Of a stretch of 64,000 bases of DNA, positions 33,931-44,000 are shown one piece after another. Position 1 is the first letter of the stretch; each line of letters begins with the position of its first letter. Under the pieces are notes generated by a model. That model was not told the origin of the DNA and made no database searches. It saw only the letters and a list, made by a program, of their open reading frames with translations. The position numbers and the translations under genes are program-made. The DNA is from Rhizobium johnstonii 3841. Lineage in GTDB: Bacteria > Pseudomonadota > Alphaproteobacteria > Rhizobiales > Rhizobiaceae. The stretch spans positions 1,121,501 to 1,185,500 of the forward strand of contig NC_008380.1 of assembly GCF_000009265.1 (NCBI RefSeq), in the 5' to 3' direction.

Positions 33931-34260
33931 ATGATCACCTGCTTCATCCGTTATGAGATCGACCCCTTCAAGAAGGAGGCGTTTGCCGAATATGCCCGCA
34001 ACTGGGGCCAGGCGATCCCGCGAAACGGCGCCGACCTGATCGGCTACTACGGCCCGCATGAGGGATCGGCAACGACGGCCTACGGCGTCTACAATATCGA
34101 AAGCCTCGCCGCCTATGAAGCCTATCGCGCCAGGCTGGCTTCCGACCCGCTCGGCCGTGAGAATTACGAATTTGCCAGACGCGAAGGCTTCATCCTGAAG
34201 GAGGATCGCATCTTCCTCAAAAATGTCTCCGCTCCTCACGCCAAGCTGGTGCTGCCATGA
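33931..34260 (+). CDS. NIPSNAP family protein
   Basis: A 109-residue ferredoxin-like-fold protein with NIPSNAP features: ITCFIRYEIDPFKKEAFAEY at the start and a dimer-type barrel pattern. A strong AAAGGAGA ribosome site precedes ATG 33931. The stop overlaps the next gene (ATGA), so both are translated together. Family members often bind or turn over small aromatic or electrophilic compounds. The precise role is unknown. Confidence 0.82.
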   Translation: MITCFIRYEIDPFKKEAFAEYARNWGQAIPRNGADLIGYYGPHEGSATTAYGVYNIESLAAYEAYRARLASDPLGRENYEFARREGFILKEDRIFLKNVSAPHAKLVLP

Positions 34261-34607
34261 TCGCCGTCATCTTCGAAGTCGAGCCCTATATGGGCGAACG
34301 CCACAAATATCTGGATCTCGCCGGCGAGTTGCGCGGCGAACTCGAAAAGATCGACGGCTTCATTTCGATCGAGCGTTTCGAGAGCCTGACGACGCGCGGC
34401 AAGCTGCTGTCGCTCTCCTTCTTCCGCGACGAGGCGGCGGTGAAGGAATGGCGCAATCTCGAGGCTCATCGGGCAGCCCAGCAGGCCGGACGCGGCGGCA
34501 TCTTCGCCGATTACCGCCTGCGGATCGCCAGTGTCATCCGCGATTACGGCATGTTCGAACGCGACGAGGCGCCGGCCGACAGCCGCAAGGTTCACGATGC
34601 CGCCTGA
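34257..34607 (+). CDS. Antibiotic biosynthesis monooxygenase (ABM) domain protein
   Basis: A 116-residue ABM-fold protein: MIAVIFEVEPYMGERHKYLDL, LEKIDGFISIERFES, then a WRNLEAHRAAQQ segment with the usual Trp and His. Such small barrels are monooxygenases or stress-linked enzymes without bound cofactor. It is coupled to the NIPSNAP gene by a 4-base overlap and shares its likely ArsR control. Confidence 0.82.
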   Translation: MIAVIFEVEPYMGERHKYLDLAGELRGELEKIDGFISIERFESLTTRGKLLSLSFFRDEAAVKEWRNLEAHRAAQQAGRGGIFADYRLRIASVIRDYGMFERDEAPADSRKVHDAA

Positions 34608-34773
34608 TCGCTGGCGGCGGCATTCTTGCCGCCGCTCGGCAGCCGACCGGCGTCGGCAAAGTCTACAGGTCACTCATCGGCCGTCCGAATAAATTCCCGA
34701 AATCGGCCACCGCTTCAGGCTTTGGTAACTAAGTTGCGTAACCATAACGGACAGTTAAGCGTAGAGCGTATGA

Positions 34774-35928
<1,155 letters not shown>

Positions 35929-35994
35929 GCACCACCTTCGCGAGATCGAGATACCTTCTTCCGATTTCCCTCCAGTTGCGGAAGAAGACCAAGG

Positions 35995-36030
35995 CGCCCG
36001 GGGTCAAACCCGGGCGTCCTCTTTTTGTTT
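35995..36030 (+). terminator. Rho-independent terminator of ccrM
   Basis: An 8-base perfect stem CGCCCGGG / CCCGGGCG with a 6-base loop is followed by TCCTCTTTTTGTTT on the + strand, 66 bases after the ccrM stop. Confidence 0.85.
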
Positions 36031-36094
36031 GCGCAATTCCGGACGCAAAACCGCTCGATACTTTTGCTGTAATTGCTCCAGTCAAAACTCCCGA

Positions 36095-36460
36095 TCAGAA
36101 CTCCTGGTAATCGGTGACCTCGACCCTTGTGACGCGGCCTTCCGCGTTGAAGGTGATCGTCTCCTCGCCCTCGCGGATCAGCGGCTTGCCCGTCTTGCTG
36201 TGGGTGGCGCGCACCGACCAGACCGATCGGCCGGAGAGCGGCGTCAAAGTTTCCACCAGCGAATTTTCCGCCGTCTGATCGGGATAATCGTCGAAATAAC
36301 GGCGGAAGGCAGCCATGATCTCGGCGCGGCCGGCAAGACTGCCGACGCCGTTCGAGACATAGGTTGCATCCTCGGCGAAATAGGCCTCGATTGCGGGAAA
36401 ATCGAGGGCGTTGATCGCGGCGTGGAAGAGTTCGATTTGCTTTGCCGGGTCAAAGGCCAT
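36095..36460 (-). CDS. NTF2-like (SnoaL-type) protein
   Basis: A 121-residue NTF2-fold protein: QIELFHAAINALDFPAIEAYF, AEDATYVSNGVGSLAGRAEI, then a conserved Arg/Trp pattern to VEVTDYQEF. Members are small ligand-binding proteins or isomerase-like enzymes. It sits 3 bases after the stop of the HAD gene on the same strand, as the last member of mutY, HAD, NTF2. Confidence 0.83.
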   Translation of the reverse strand: MAFDPAKQIELFHAAINALDFPAIEAYFAEDATYVSNGVGSLAGRAEIMAAFRRYFDDYPDQTAENSLVETLTPLSGRSVWSVRATHSKTGKPLIREGEETITFNAEGRVTRVEVTDYQEF

Positions 36461-36463
36461 GGT

Positions 36464-37084
36464 TCAGACCTTCACCCCATAGCCTGCGAGATCGCTGCGC
36501 AGCTTTTCCGGGCCTGAGAATAGCACTGCATTCCAGCCGAAAGCCTTGGCGCCTTCGACATTAACAGGCGCGTCGTCGATGAAGATCGTCGCTGCCGGAT
36601 CGAGGCCGAAGCTTTTCGTATGCGTCTCGTAGATCGCGATATCCGGCTTGATCAGGCCGACATCGCCGGAAACCGTGACGCCGCGCGGCTTGGTCAGGAA
36701 CGGGAAGCGCGCCTGCGCCTCGCGGAAGGTGTCGGAGGCGAAGTTGGTGAGCATCGTTACATCACGCCCCTCCGCGATCAGCCCTTCCATGATCGCGACG
36801 CTGTCGTCATAGGCGTGCGGCACCATCTCGTGCCAATATTTGCGGAAGGCCCGGATATGCTCTTCGCGCGCCGGGTGCTGTTTTATCAGCAGGGCTTCGG
36901 CCTCCGCCCAGGTGCGGCCGCGGTCCTGCTCGATGTTCCAGTCATGAGTGCAGATATTGGCGAAGAACCAGTTGCGCTCGGTCTCGTCAGGGATGAGGCG
37001 GCTGAAAGGAAGATGCGGATCGTAATGAATAAGGACTTTGCCGATGTCGAAAACGATATGTCTTATGTCGGTGGTCATGGTCAT
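36464..37084 (-). CDS. HAD family hydrolase (haloacid dehalogenase-like, HAD-IA)
   Basis: A 206-residue hydrolase. Motif I is FDIGKVLIHYD with two Asp/Gly positions: the second Asp of the usual DxD is replaced by Gly-Lys, as in the FMN-phosphatase/YihX-like branch. Motif II is MLTNFAS, motif III is IKPD and motif IV is FIDDAPVN. The start overlaps the mutY stop in an ATGA arrangement. YihX-like members act on glucose-1-phosphate. The substrate here is not shown. Confidence 0.83.
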   Translation of the reverse strand: MTMTTDIRHIVFDIGKVLIHYDPHLPFSRLIPDETERNWFFANICTHDWNIEQDRGRTWAEAEALLIKQHPAREEHIRAFRKYWHEMVPHAYDDSVAIMEGLIAEGRDVTMLTNFASDTFREAQARFPFLTKPRGVTVSGDVGLIKPDIAIYETHTKSFGLDPAATIFIDDAPVNVEGAKAFGWNAVLFSGPEKLRSDLAGYGVKV

Positions 37085-38184
37085 CCCTTGGATGTTTTAA
37101 ACGCGAGAGGAATAGCCGCTGCGATCGCTTTTTTCATGATGGTTGGTAAGGCCTGGGCTTCAAGATTTGTAACCGGCTCCCACCATCCGTCATTCCGGCC
37201 GTCATCCATGGCGACTTTGGCAGCGATTGCCGCACGCCAGATCGAAAGCCTGAGCTCGAAATGGGTGAAGACATGGATGACGGTGCCAGAGGACTGCCAT
37301 GCCGCGTCGAAGGGCGCGGCATCAGCTGAGGTCTCGCCGTCGATGCGCGCCGTCCACGCCGTCGTCGGCACCTCGGTCATGCCGCCGAGCAGGCCGCTGT
37401 CGATGCGCCGCCGCAACAGGATCTCGCCATCACCTGTTACCGCGATGAAGGCCGCGCCGTATCTGACCGGCTTCTCCTTCTTTGCCGCCTTGACCGGAAA
37501 GAGCTCGGGATCGGAAAGTTTGAGCGCCTCGCAGGCACCCCGGAACGGACAGAGCGAACAGGCCGGCCGTTTGGGGGTGCAGATCGTCGCGCCGAGATCC
37601 ATCATCGCCTGGGCGAAATCGCCGGGCCGATCGGCGGGCGTCAACAGCGCCACCTTCTCTCTCATCGCCGGCTTTGCGGCCGGAAGCGGCGTTGAAATCG
37701 CATAGAGCCTGGAGATCACCCGCTCGACATTGCCGTCCATGACAGCCGCCTGCCGGTTGAAGGCGATGGCCGCGACGGCGGCTGCCGTATAGTCGCCGAT
37801 GCCGGGGAGCGACTTGAGGCCCTCTTCAGTATCGGGAAAGATGCCGCCATGCTCTTTCGCCACCGCTGCGGCGCATTTCTTCAGGTTGCGGGCCCGCGCA
37901 TAATAGCCAAGCCCCGCCCAGGCCGCCATCACCGCATCGTTTTCGGCTGCGGCAAGATCGGTCACTTCGGGCCAGCGCTGCAGAAACCGTTCGAAATAGG
38001 GTTTGACCGCCTGCACGGTCGTCTGCTGCAGCATCACCTCGGACAGCCAGACGCGATAGGGATCGGCCTTGACGCCGCGGGCCGCCATGCCAGGCGAAAC
38101 GCGCCATGGCAGGTCGCGGTGGTGGCGATCGTACCAGTCGAGCAGGGGCTTGGCTAAGGGCGTGTCGAGTGTGGTGATCGTCAT
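37081..38184 (-). CDS. mutY: A/G-specific adenine glycosylase MutY
   Basis: A 367-residue base-excision repair enzyme that removes A opposite 8-oxoG. Catalytic Glu49 (SEVMLQQT), helix-hairpin-helix LPGIGDYTA (about 126-134) and catalytic Asp150 (MDGNVERV) are present. The 4Fe-4S ligands are Cys202, Cys209, Cys212 and Cys218 with the standard C-x6-C-x2-C-x5-C spacing. A NUDIX-like C-terminal domain senses 8-oxoG. The start at 38184 matches the family. The longer frame upstream is antisense to dciA. Divergent from dciA across about 110 bases. Confidence 0.94.
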   Translation of the reverse strand: MTITTLDTPLAKPLLDWYDRHHRDLPWRVSPGMAARGVKADPYRVWLSEVMLQQTTVQAVKPYFERFLQRWPEVTDLAAAENDAVMAAWAGLGYYARARNLKKCAAAVAKEHGGIFPDTEEGLKSLPGIGDYTAAAVAAIAFNRQAAVMDGNVERVISRLYAISTPLPAAKPAMREKVALLTPADRPGDFAQAMMDLGATICTPKRPACSLCPFRGACEALKLSDPELFPVKAAKKEKPVRYGAAFIAVTGDGEILLRRRIDSGLLGGMTEVPTTAWTARIDGETSADAAPFDAAWQSSGTVIHVFTHFELRLSIWRAAIAAKVAMDDGRNDGWWEPVTNLEAQALPTIMKKAIAAAIPLAFKTSKG

Positions 38185-38292
38185 GATTTGCCGCGATGGG
38201 GGGAAGTGCCTATACTTGGCGAAGCAATGCCGCGCGATCAAGTCGCCAATACGAATTGGCATGCGAATTGGCGGCGTCGCTGAAGGGTTTCG

Positions 38293-38790
38293 ATGAGTTA
38301 TCCACGTAAAGGTGCAAAGCAGATCTCCGAGCTGGCGAACGGGCTGATCGATCCCGTGCTCGCCCGGCGCGCCGGCATCAACACGGCTTTGCTCGGCTCG
38401 TGGAGCGAAATTGCCGGCGAAGATTTCGCCGATTGCACCCGGCCGGAAAAGATCGCCTGGGCCCGCGGCGGCGATGAGACCGGCGGCTTCCGGCCCGGTG
38501 TGCTGACGATTGCCTGCGAGGGCGCGCGTGCGCTGTTCCTCACCCATGCACAGGGCGAACTCATCCAGCGCATCAACAGCTTCTTCGGTTTCGCCGCCGT
38601 CCACCAGATCCGCATCGTCCAGAAGCCGGTCTCACAAGCCATCCGCCGCTCCCGCACCCCGCCGCCGCTGAAAGGCGAAGCCGCCCGCAAGCTCGAAGGC
38701 ATGATGGAGGGGATAGAGAACGACAAGCTGCGCCAGGCGATCCAGCGCTTGGGCACGGCGGTGATGGGGAAGCGGGGGAATCAACGCTAA
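38293..38790 (+). CDS. DciA family (DUF721) replicative helicase loader-like protein
   Basis: A 165-residue protein with the DUF721/DciA N-terminal domain: SELANGLIDPVLARRAGINTALL then WSEIAGEDFADCTRPEKI and LTIACEGARALFLTH. Its C-terminal tail is helical and basic. DciA delivers the DnaB helicase in bacteria that lack DnaC. It is divergent from mutY, a conserved neighbourhood in Rhizobiales, with dsbA-like and smc downstream. Confidence 0.86.
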   Translation: MSYPRKGAKQISELANGLIDPVLARRAGINTALLGSWSEIAGEDFADCTRPEKIAWARGGDETGGFRPGVLTIACEGARALFLTHAQGELIQRINSFFGFAAVHQIRIVQKPVSQAIRRSRTPPPLKGEAARKLEGMMEGIENDKLRQAIQRLGTAVMGKRGNQR

Positions 38791-38907
38791 CCCTTTACGG
38801 TCATGGGTCCCCAGCCTGAACTGTACTTGCCGTGAATCATGAGCGTTGACTTCAGCTAAGCGAATTCCTTTTGCTGATCCGCGTAAGGTCGTGCTAGATT
38901 TTAACCC

Positions 38908-39105
38908 ATGACTAGCAAAAGACCCAAGTTGACCCGTAACGCCAAGACCGGCGGCCTGACCCAGGCCGGTGCCGAAAAGATCAGTGCGGTTGAAGGCTTG
39001 GTCCTCAGCCCGCGTATGCGCAAGCTCCTCGCCGAGACCAAGGATCAGCCGCCCGAAGAACGCCGCCAGGCGATCCGCGCACAGTTCACGCGCAAGTCCG
39101 CTTAG
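38908..39105 (+). CDS. Fic-associated antitoxin-like protein (VbhA/FicA type)
   Basis: A 65-residue basic helical protein, MTSKRPKLTRNAKTGGL to RAQFTRKSA. Its centre, AEKISAVEGLVLSPRMRKLL, resembles the inhibitory helix of class I Fic antitoxins, which carry [S/T]xxxE[G/N]. Here the Glu-Gly pair is present, but the Ser lies three and not four positions before Glu, so the motif is imperfect. It ends 3 bases before the fic reading frame, the usual toxin-antitoxin layout. The toxin gene is broken. Confidence 0.7.
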   Translation: MTSKRPKLTRNAKTGGLTQAGAEKISAVEGLVLSPRMRKLLAETKDQPPEERRQAIRAQFTRKSA

Positions 39106-39108
39106 GCG

Positions 39109-39690
39109 TTGGTCTATACCGCCGAATCCGATCCCCTCTGTTATCCGGGCACGACCGTGCTCCGCAACAAACTGGACCTCACGGACCAGAGCGAGCTCGA
39201 CGAGTTCGAGACAACGATGTTCGTGCTCCGCTCGGAAGAACCTTGGCCGGAGGGTTATCTGGATGTCACTCACTATCTCGCCCTTCATCACCACCTGTTC
39301 CAGGACGTTTACGATTGGGCCGGTGAGATTCGCACCATCCGTATCGGTAAAGGTGGCAACTGGTTCTGCTACCCGGAATTCATCGCGAAAGAGCTCAATC
39401 GGATTTTCCAGGAGCTGGCCCAGGCGGATTATTTCGAGGGGCTGACACCCGGCTGGCTTTGCGGCTCAGGCGGCGCACCTCCTTGCCGAAATTAACGCCA
39501 TCCACCCGTTCCGTGAAGGCAATGGCCGCACCCAATTGACTTTCTCGCGCTTCTGGCCCGGCATGTCGGCCTGCCATTCAATGCCGAAGTGCTGGATCGT
39601 GAACGTGTCATCGAGGCCATGATCGAGAGCTTTGCGGGCTCCGAGCAGCCGCTAGCGACGCTGATCCTCGACATCGTCACCGAACCTTGA
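39109..39690 (+). pseudogene. fic toxin gene with two frameshifts
   Basis: The first segment (39109 to about 39450) reads VYTAESDPLCYPGTTVLRNK through KGGNWFCYPEFIAKELNRIF, typical of Fic AMP-transferases. The frame then shifts (one extra base near 39451) and ends in a stop at 39493. The signature HPFREGNGRTQ (about 39499-39531) is in the second frame. A second shift near 39535-39540 restores the first frame to FLALLARHVGLPFNAE and the end at TGA 39690. The last Arg of HPFx(D/E)GNGRxxR is lost at the second shift. The start is a TTG. As it stands, no active toxin is made, unless the shifts are sequencing errors. Confidence 0.82.
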
Positions 39691-39782
39691 CGCTAACCTC
39701 TTGAATATTCCTCGGCGGTGTAGAGGCACTGGCGATCGAACGCCTCGGATGCCATACTTGCAGAGCAGACGGGAGAAAAATC

Positions 39783-40007
39783 ATGCTGGTCTTGCAGTTG
39801 CCCGCTGATATTGAAGCGCGGCTGATTGAGCTTTCGAGGCGTACCGGCCGCAGCAAGTGCTTCTATGTGCGGCAAGCCATCCTCGCGCATCTCGACGACG
39901 TCGAAGATATCTATCTTGCCGAAAGGCGCCTCGAAGAACTTCGCCGCGACGAGGGCGATACTGTGCCGCTGGCCGAGCTGACGGCGCGTTACGGGTTGGA
40001 CAACTGA
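39783..40007 (+). CDS. Orphan ribbon-helix-helix antitoxin (RelB/CopG-like)
   Basis: A 74-residue protein with the ribbon-helix-helix start MLVLQLPADIEARLIELSRRTG, followed by RSKCFYVRQAILAHLDDVED and a C-terminal toxin-binding tail (LAERRLEELRRDEGD... ARYGLDN). GGGAGAAAA lies before the ATG. A RelE/ParE toxin normally follows within a few bases. The next 200 bases hold no such gene, so this is an antitoxin without its partner. It lies next to the Fic pair, making a small decayed toxin-antitoxin spot between dciA and the dsbA-like gene. Confidence 0.8.
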   Translation: MLVLQLPADIEARLIELSRRTGRSKCFYVRQAILAHLDDVEDIYLAERRLEELRRDEGDTVPLAELTARYGLDN

Positions 40008-40209
40008 GCGACCAGCCGATACGGGCTGGCAGCCGCCGCGATGTCTGCCGATGAAATCGGGCAAAACCTCCAATCCTGCAATTTTTGGTCTAGTCGTCTT
40101 CCCACGGTCACAATTCTTTGAAGAAAGTTGGCGAACCGTGCCTTGTGAGTGGCCGCAAGCCGTTATATCGCACAGTCATGCCGTCAATATCTTTAGTTAT
40201 GGGGAATCC

Positions 40210-40986
40210 ATGCAGATGTCCGAAATGCAACTGACGAAACGCCGCCTGCTCAGCGGTATCGCCATCGCCGCCGCTGCCGTAGCGCTTGTCGCCTGCAACG
40301 ACAGCAAGGACGCTGCCGATGCTTCGTCCTCCGGCAAGACCATGGCTGATGGCACCAACGTCGACACCATGCAGACGGCGGCCACCGCGGCGACCGAAAT
40401 GCCGGAGTCCGACGGCGATGTCGACATGGCAGAAGTGCTGAAGCCCGGCGTGCTGCCGGAAATGGCGCTCGGCAAGGCCGACGCCCCGGTCAAGATCGTC
40501 GAATATATGTCGATGACCTGCCCGCATTGCGCCCATTTCCACAACACCACCTTCGACACGATCAAGCAGAAATATGTCGACAGCGGCAAGGTGCAGTTCA
40601 TCATCCGCGAATTCCCCTTCGACCCGCGCGCCGCCGCAGCCTTCATGCTCGCCCGCTGCAATTCTTCCAATCCGGAGCAGTTGAGCACGCCGGAACAGTA
40701 TTTCCCGATGGTTTCGATGCTCTTCAAGCAGCAGCAGGTCTGGGCCGCCGCCGATGATGGCCGCGCCGCACTGCTGCAGATGTCGAAGCTTGCCGGATTT
40801 ACTGAGGATAGCTTCACGAAATGCTTGACGAACCAGAAGCTTCTGGATGAAGTGAACGCCACGCGGGAAAGAGGTTCCAAGGATTTTGGCGTCAACGCCA
40901 CCCCGACTTTCCTGATCAATGGCAAGCGCTACTCTGGAGACATGCCGGTTGACACCTTGTCGAAGCTCATCGACAGCCTGCTCTGA
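40210..40986 (+). CDS. DsbA family thiol-disulphide oxidoreductase, probable lipoprotein
   Basis: A 258-residue protein. The N-terminus has twin basic residues (TKRRLLSG) and a lipobox VALVAC with Cys29, so it is probably lipidated. A Ser/Thr-rich linker leads to the thioredoxin-fold domain with active site CPHC (Cys104, Cys107), an inserted helical part, and the cis-Pro loop ATPTFLING. It should catalyse disulphide formation or exchange in the periplasm. GGGGA lies before ATG 40210. It comes directly before smc and ends in a strong terminator. Confidence 0.88.
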   Translation: MQMSEMQLTKRRLLSGIAIAAAAVALVACNDSKDAADASSSGKTMADGTNVDTMQTAATAATEMPESDGDVDMAEVLKPGVLPEMALGKADAPVKIVEYMSMTCPHCAHFHNTTFDTIKQKYVDSGKVQFIIREFPFDPRAAAAFMLARCNSSNPEQLSTPEQYFPMVSMLFKQQQVWAAADDGRAALLQMSKLAGFTEDSFTKCLTNQKLLDEVNATRERGSKDFGVNATPTFLINGKRYSGDMPVDTLSKLIDSLL

Positions 40987-41005
40987 ACCGGATCGTTTCG
41001 ATAGA

Positions 41006-41040
41006 ACGGGCGACGGCGAAAGCCGTGCGCCCGTTTTTTT
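41006..41040 (+). terminator. Rho-independent terminator after dsbA-like gene
   Basis: The stem ACGGGCG-ACGGC / GCCGT-g-CGCCCGT, with a GAAA tetraloop and one bulged base, is followed by a run of seven T. It lies 20 bases after the stop and 43 bases before smc. Confidence 0.92.
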
Positions 41041-41082
41041 GTGGCTGCGTGGCAAACCTGAACTGCGCTGCGGAGCTTCCGC

Positions 41083-44000
41083 ATGAAGTTCAACAAGCTG
41101 CGCCTGGTCGGCTTCAAATCCTTCGTCGAGCCGACGGAATTCATCATCGAGCGGGGACTGACCGGTGTTGTCGGGCCGAACGGCTGCGGCAAGTCGAACC
41201 TTGTCGAGGCGCTTCGCTGGGTGATGGGCGAAAATTCCTACAAGAATATGCGCGCCTCCGGCATGGACGACGTGATCTTTTCCGGTTCCGGCAACCGCCC
41301 GGCGCGCAATACCGCCGAAGTGGCGCTCTATCTCGACAATGCCGAGCGCACCGCGCCCGCCGCCTTCAACGACAGCGATGAGATCCAGGTCACCCGCCGC
41401 ATCGAGCGTGAACAGGGCTCGCTCTATCGCATCAACGGCAAGGAAAGCCGCGCCAAGGACGTGCAGCTGCTGTTTGCCGACGCCTCCACCGGCGCGCGCT
41501 CGCCCTCGATGGTCGGGCAGGGGCGTATCGGCGAGCTGATCCAGGCCAAGCCGCAGGCCCGCCGCCAACTGCTCGAAGAGGCGGCCGGCATCTCAGGCCT
41601 GCATTCCCGCCGCCACGAGGCCGAGCTGCGGCTGCGCGCCGCCGAAGGCAATCTCGAGCGTCTCGACGACGTCACCTCGCAGCTCGAAAGCCAGATCGAG
41701 AGCCTGAAGCGCCAGGCCCGCCAGGCAAACCGCTTCAAGACGCTGTCTGCCGATATCCGCGCCCGCGAGGCGATGCTGCTGCATATCCGCTGGGTGCAGG
41801 CCAAGGAGGCTGAGGCCGAGGCCGACAGTGCCTTGAACCAGGCGACATCAGTCGTCGCCGAAAAGGCGCAGATGCAGATGGAGGCGGCGAAGAACCAGGG
41901 CATCGCCAGCCTGAAGCTGCCGGAACTGCGCGAGGGCGAGGCGCGCGCGGCTGCCGCCCTGCAGCGCCTGCAGATCGCCAGAAGCCAGCTGGAGGAGGAT
42001 GCCGGCCGCATCCTGCGCCGCCGTGACGAGCTGACCCGCCGTCTCGCCCAGCTTGCCGAGGATATAAGCCGCGAGCAGCGGTTGGTGGCCGATAATGCCG
42101 TCATCCTGGCGAGGCTCGATGCCGAAGAGGCGGAGATTTCAGAAATCCTCGCCGATTCCGGCCGTTATGCCGAGGAAACCCGCGAGGCCTTCGAGGAGGC
42201 GGCGGCAAAACTTGCCGACAGCGAGCGCATCTTCACCCAGCTGACGGCCGAGCGCGCCGAGGCCGCCGCCGGCCGCAACCAGCTGGAACGCGCCATCCGT
42301 GATCTCACCGACCGCCGGATGCGCCTTGAACGGCAGATGGACGAGGCAAACCAGGAACTGTCAGCCGTCGGCGAGAAGATCGCCGGCCTGCCCGATCCCG
42401 ATGAAAAACGCGCCATCGTCGAAGCCGGCGAGATCGCCGTCGCCGACGCGGAAGCCGCCGTTCAGGTGGTCGATCAGGCGCTGGCGAGCGCCCGCCAGAC
42501 CGAGGCGTTGTCGCGCGCCCCCGTCGAGCAGGCCCGCTCTAGCCTGAATGCGCTGGAGACCGAGGCCCGCACCATTTCCCGCATGCTCGCAGCCGGTGCC
42601 GCGGCCGGCAAATTTCCGCCGGTTGCCGATGAGCTGAAGGTCGATCGCGGCTTCGAGACCGCACTCGGTGCCGCCCTCGGCGACGATCTGGAATCGCCGC
42701 TCGATGCCGAGGCGCCGGCCCATTGGTCCGACAATGGCGATGGCGCAGCCGATCCCGCCCTTCCATCCGGTGTTGCGCCGCTGCTGGCCCATGTCCGCGC
42801 GCCGGCGGCACTCACCCGCCGCCTGCGCCAGATCGGCCTGGTCGCGGAAGGCGATGCGCAGTCGCTGATGACGGCGTTGAAGCCCGGCCAGCGGCTGGTG
42901 ACGAAAGAGGGTGCGGTCTATCGTTGGGACGGCCATGTGACGGGTGCCGATGCCCCGAGTGCGGCGGCACTGCGCCTTGCCCAGAAGAACCGCCTGGCCG
43001 AACTCGAAGGTGAAGCGGCCCTTGCCCGCGACGTGCTTGCCGAAGCCGAAGAGCGGCAGGCAGCCGCTGCCGAAGCGATCCGCGCCGAGGAGCGCCGGCT
43101 TGCCGAGGCGCGTGACATGAGCCGCCTGTCGGCGCGTCATTTGGCCGAAGCGCGCGATGCGCTGGTTGCCGCCGAGCGTGCCTCCGGCGATCTCATCCGC
43201 CGCCGTGATGTCGTCAGCGAGGCCGCCAGCCAGTTGCGCGCGCAGCTGGAGGAGATCGCCATCCAGGAAGAGAATGCCCGCATCGAGCTGGAGGATGCGC
43301 CCGATCTGACTGCGATCGACGAGCGGCTGCGGTTCCAGCAGGCGGAAGTGGCGACCGATCGTGGCGCGCTGGCCGAAAGCCGCGCCCGCCATGAAAGCCT
43401 GGCGAGGGAAAACGAAGCCCGCCAGCGCCGCATCATGGCGATCGGCCAGGAGCGCGAGACCTGGCGCCAGCGGGCGGCAAGCGCCGAAGACCATGTTGCG
43501 ACGCTGCGCGAGCGCGAGGAAGAGGCGCGCGACGAGGCTGCCGAGCTCGAACTGGCGCCGGATGAATTCGACGACAAGCGCCGCGCTCTGCTCAGCGAAT
43601 TGCAGAAGGCCGAGGAGGCGCGCCGCCAGGCCAGCGATCTTCTGGCCGAGGCCGAACGCATCCAGCGCGAAGCCGACCAGAAGGCAACGACGGCGCTGTC
43701 GGAACTTGCCGAATGCCGTGAGCGCCGCGGCCGCGCCGAGGAGCGCCTCGTCTCCGCCCGCGAGAAGCGGCAGGAAAGCGAAGGCCGCATCCGCGAGGTC
43801 CTGAACGTCGCCCCGCACGAGGCGCTGCAGCTGACCGGCCGCCCGACCATGCAGGCGCTTCCTGATCCGCGCGAAGTCGAGCGCGAGCTGGAACGCCTGA
43901 GGATCGAGCGCGAGCGGCTGGGTGCCGTCAACCTGCGCGCCGACGAGGAACAGAAGGAACTGAGCGAGAAGCTCGAAGCGCTGATCAAGGAACGCGACGA

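Noticed and set aside
38908..39105. Perfect class I Fic inhibitory motif in the antitoxin
   Set aside because: The Ser-to-Glu spacing is one residue short of [S/T]xxxE[G/N]. The antitoxin call rests on position and general similarity.
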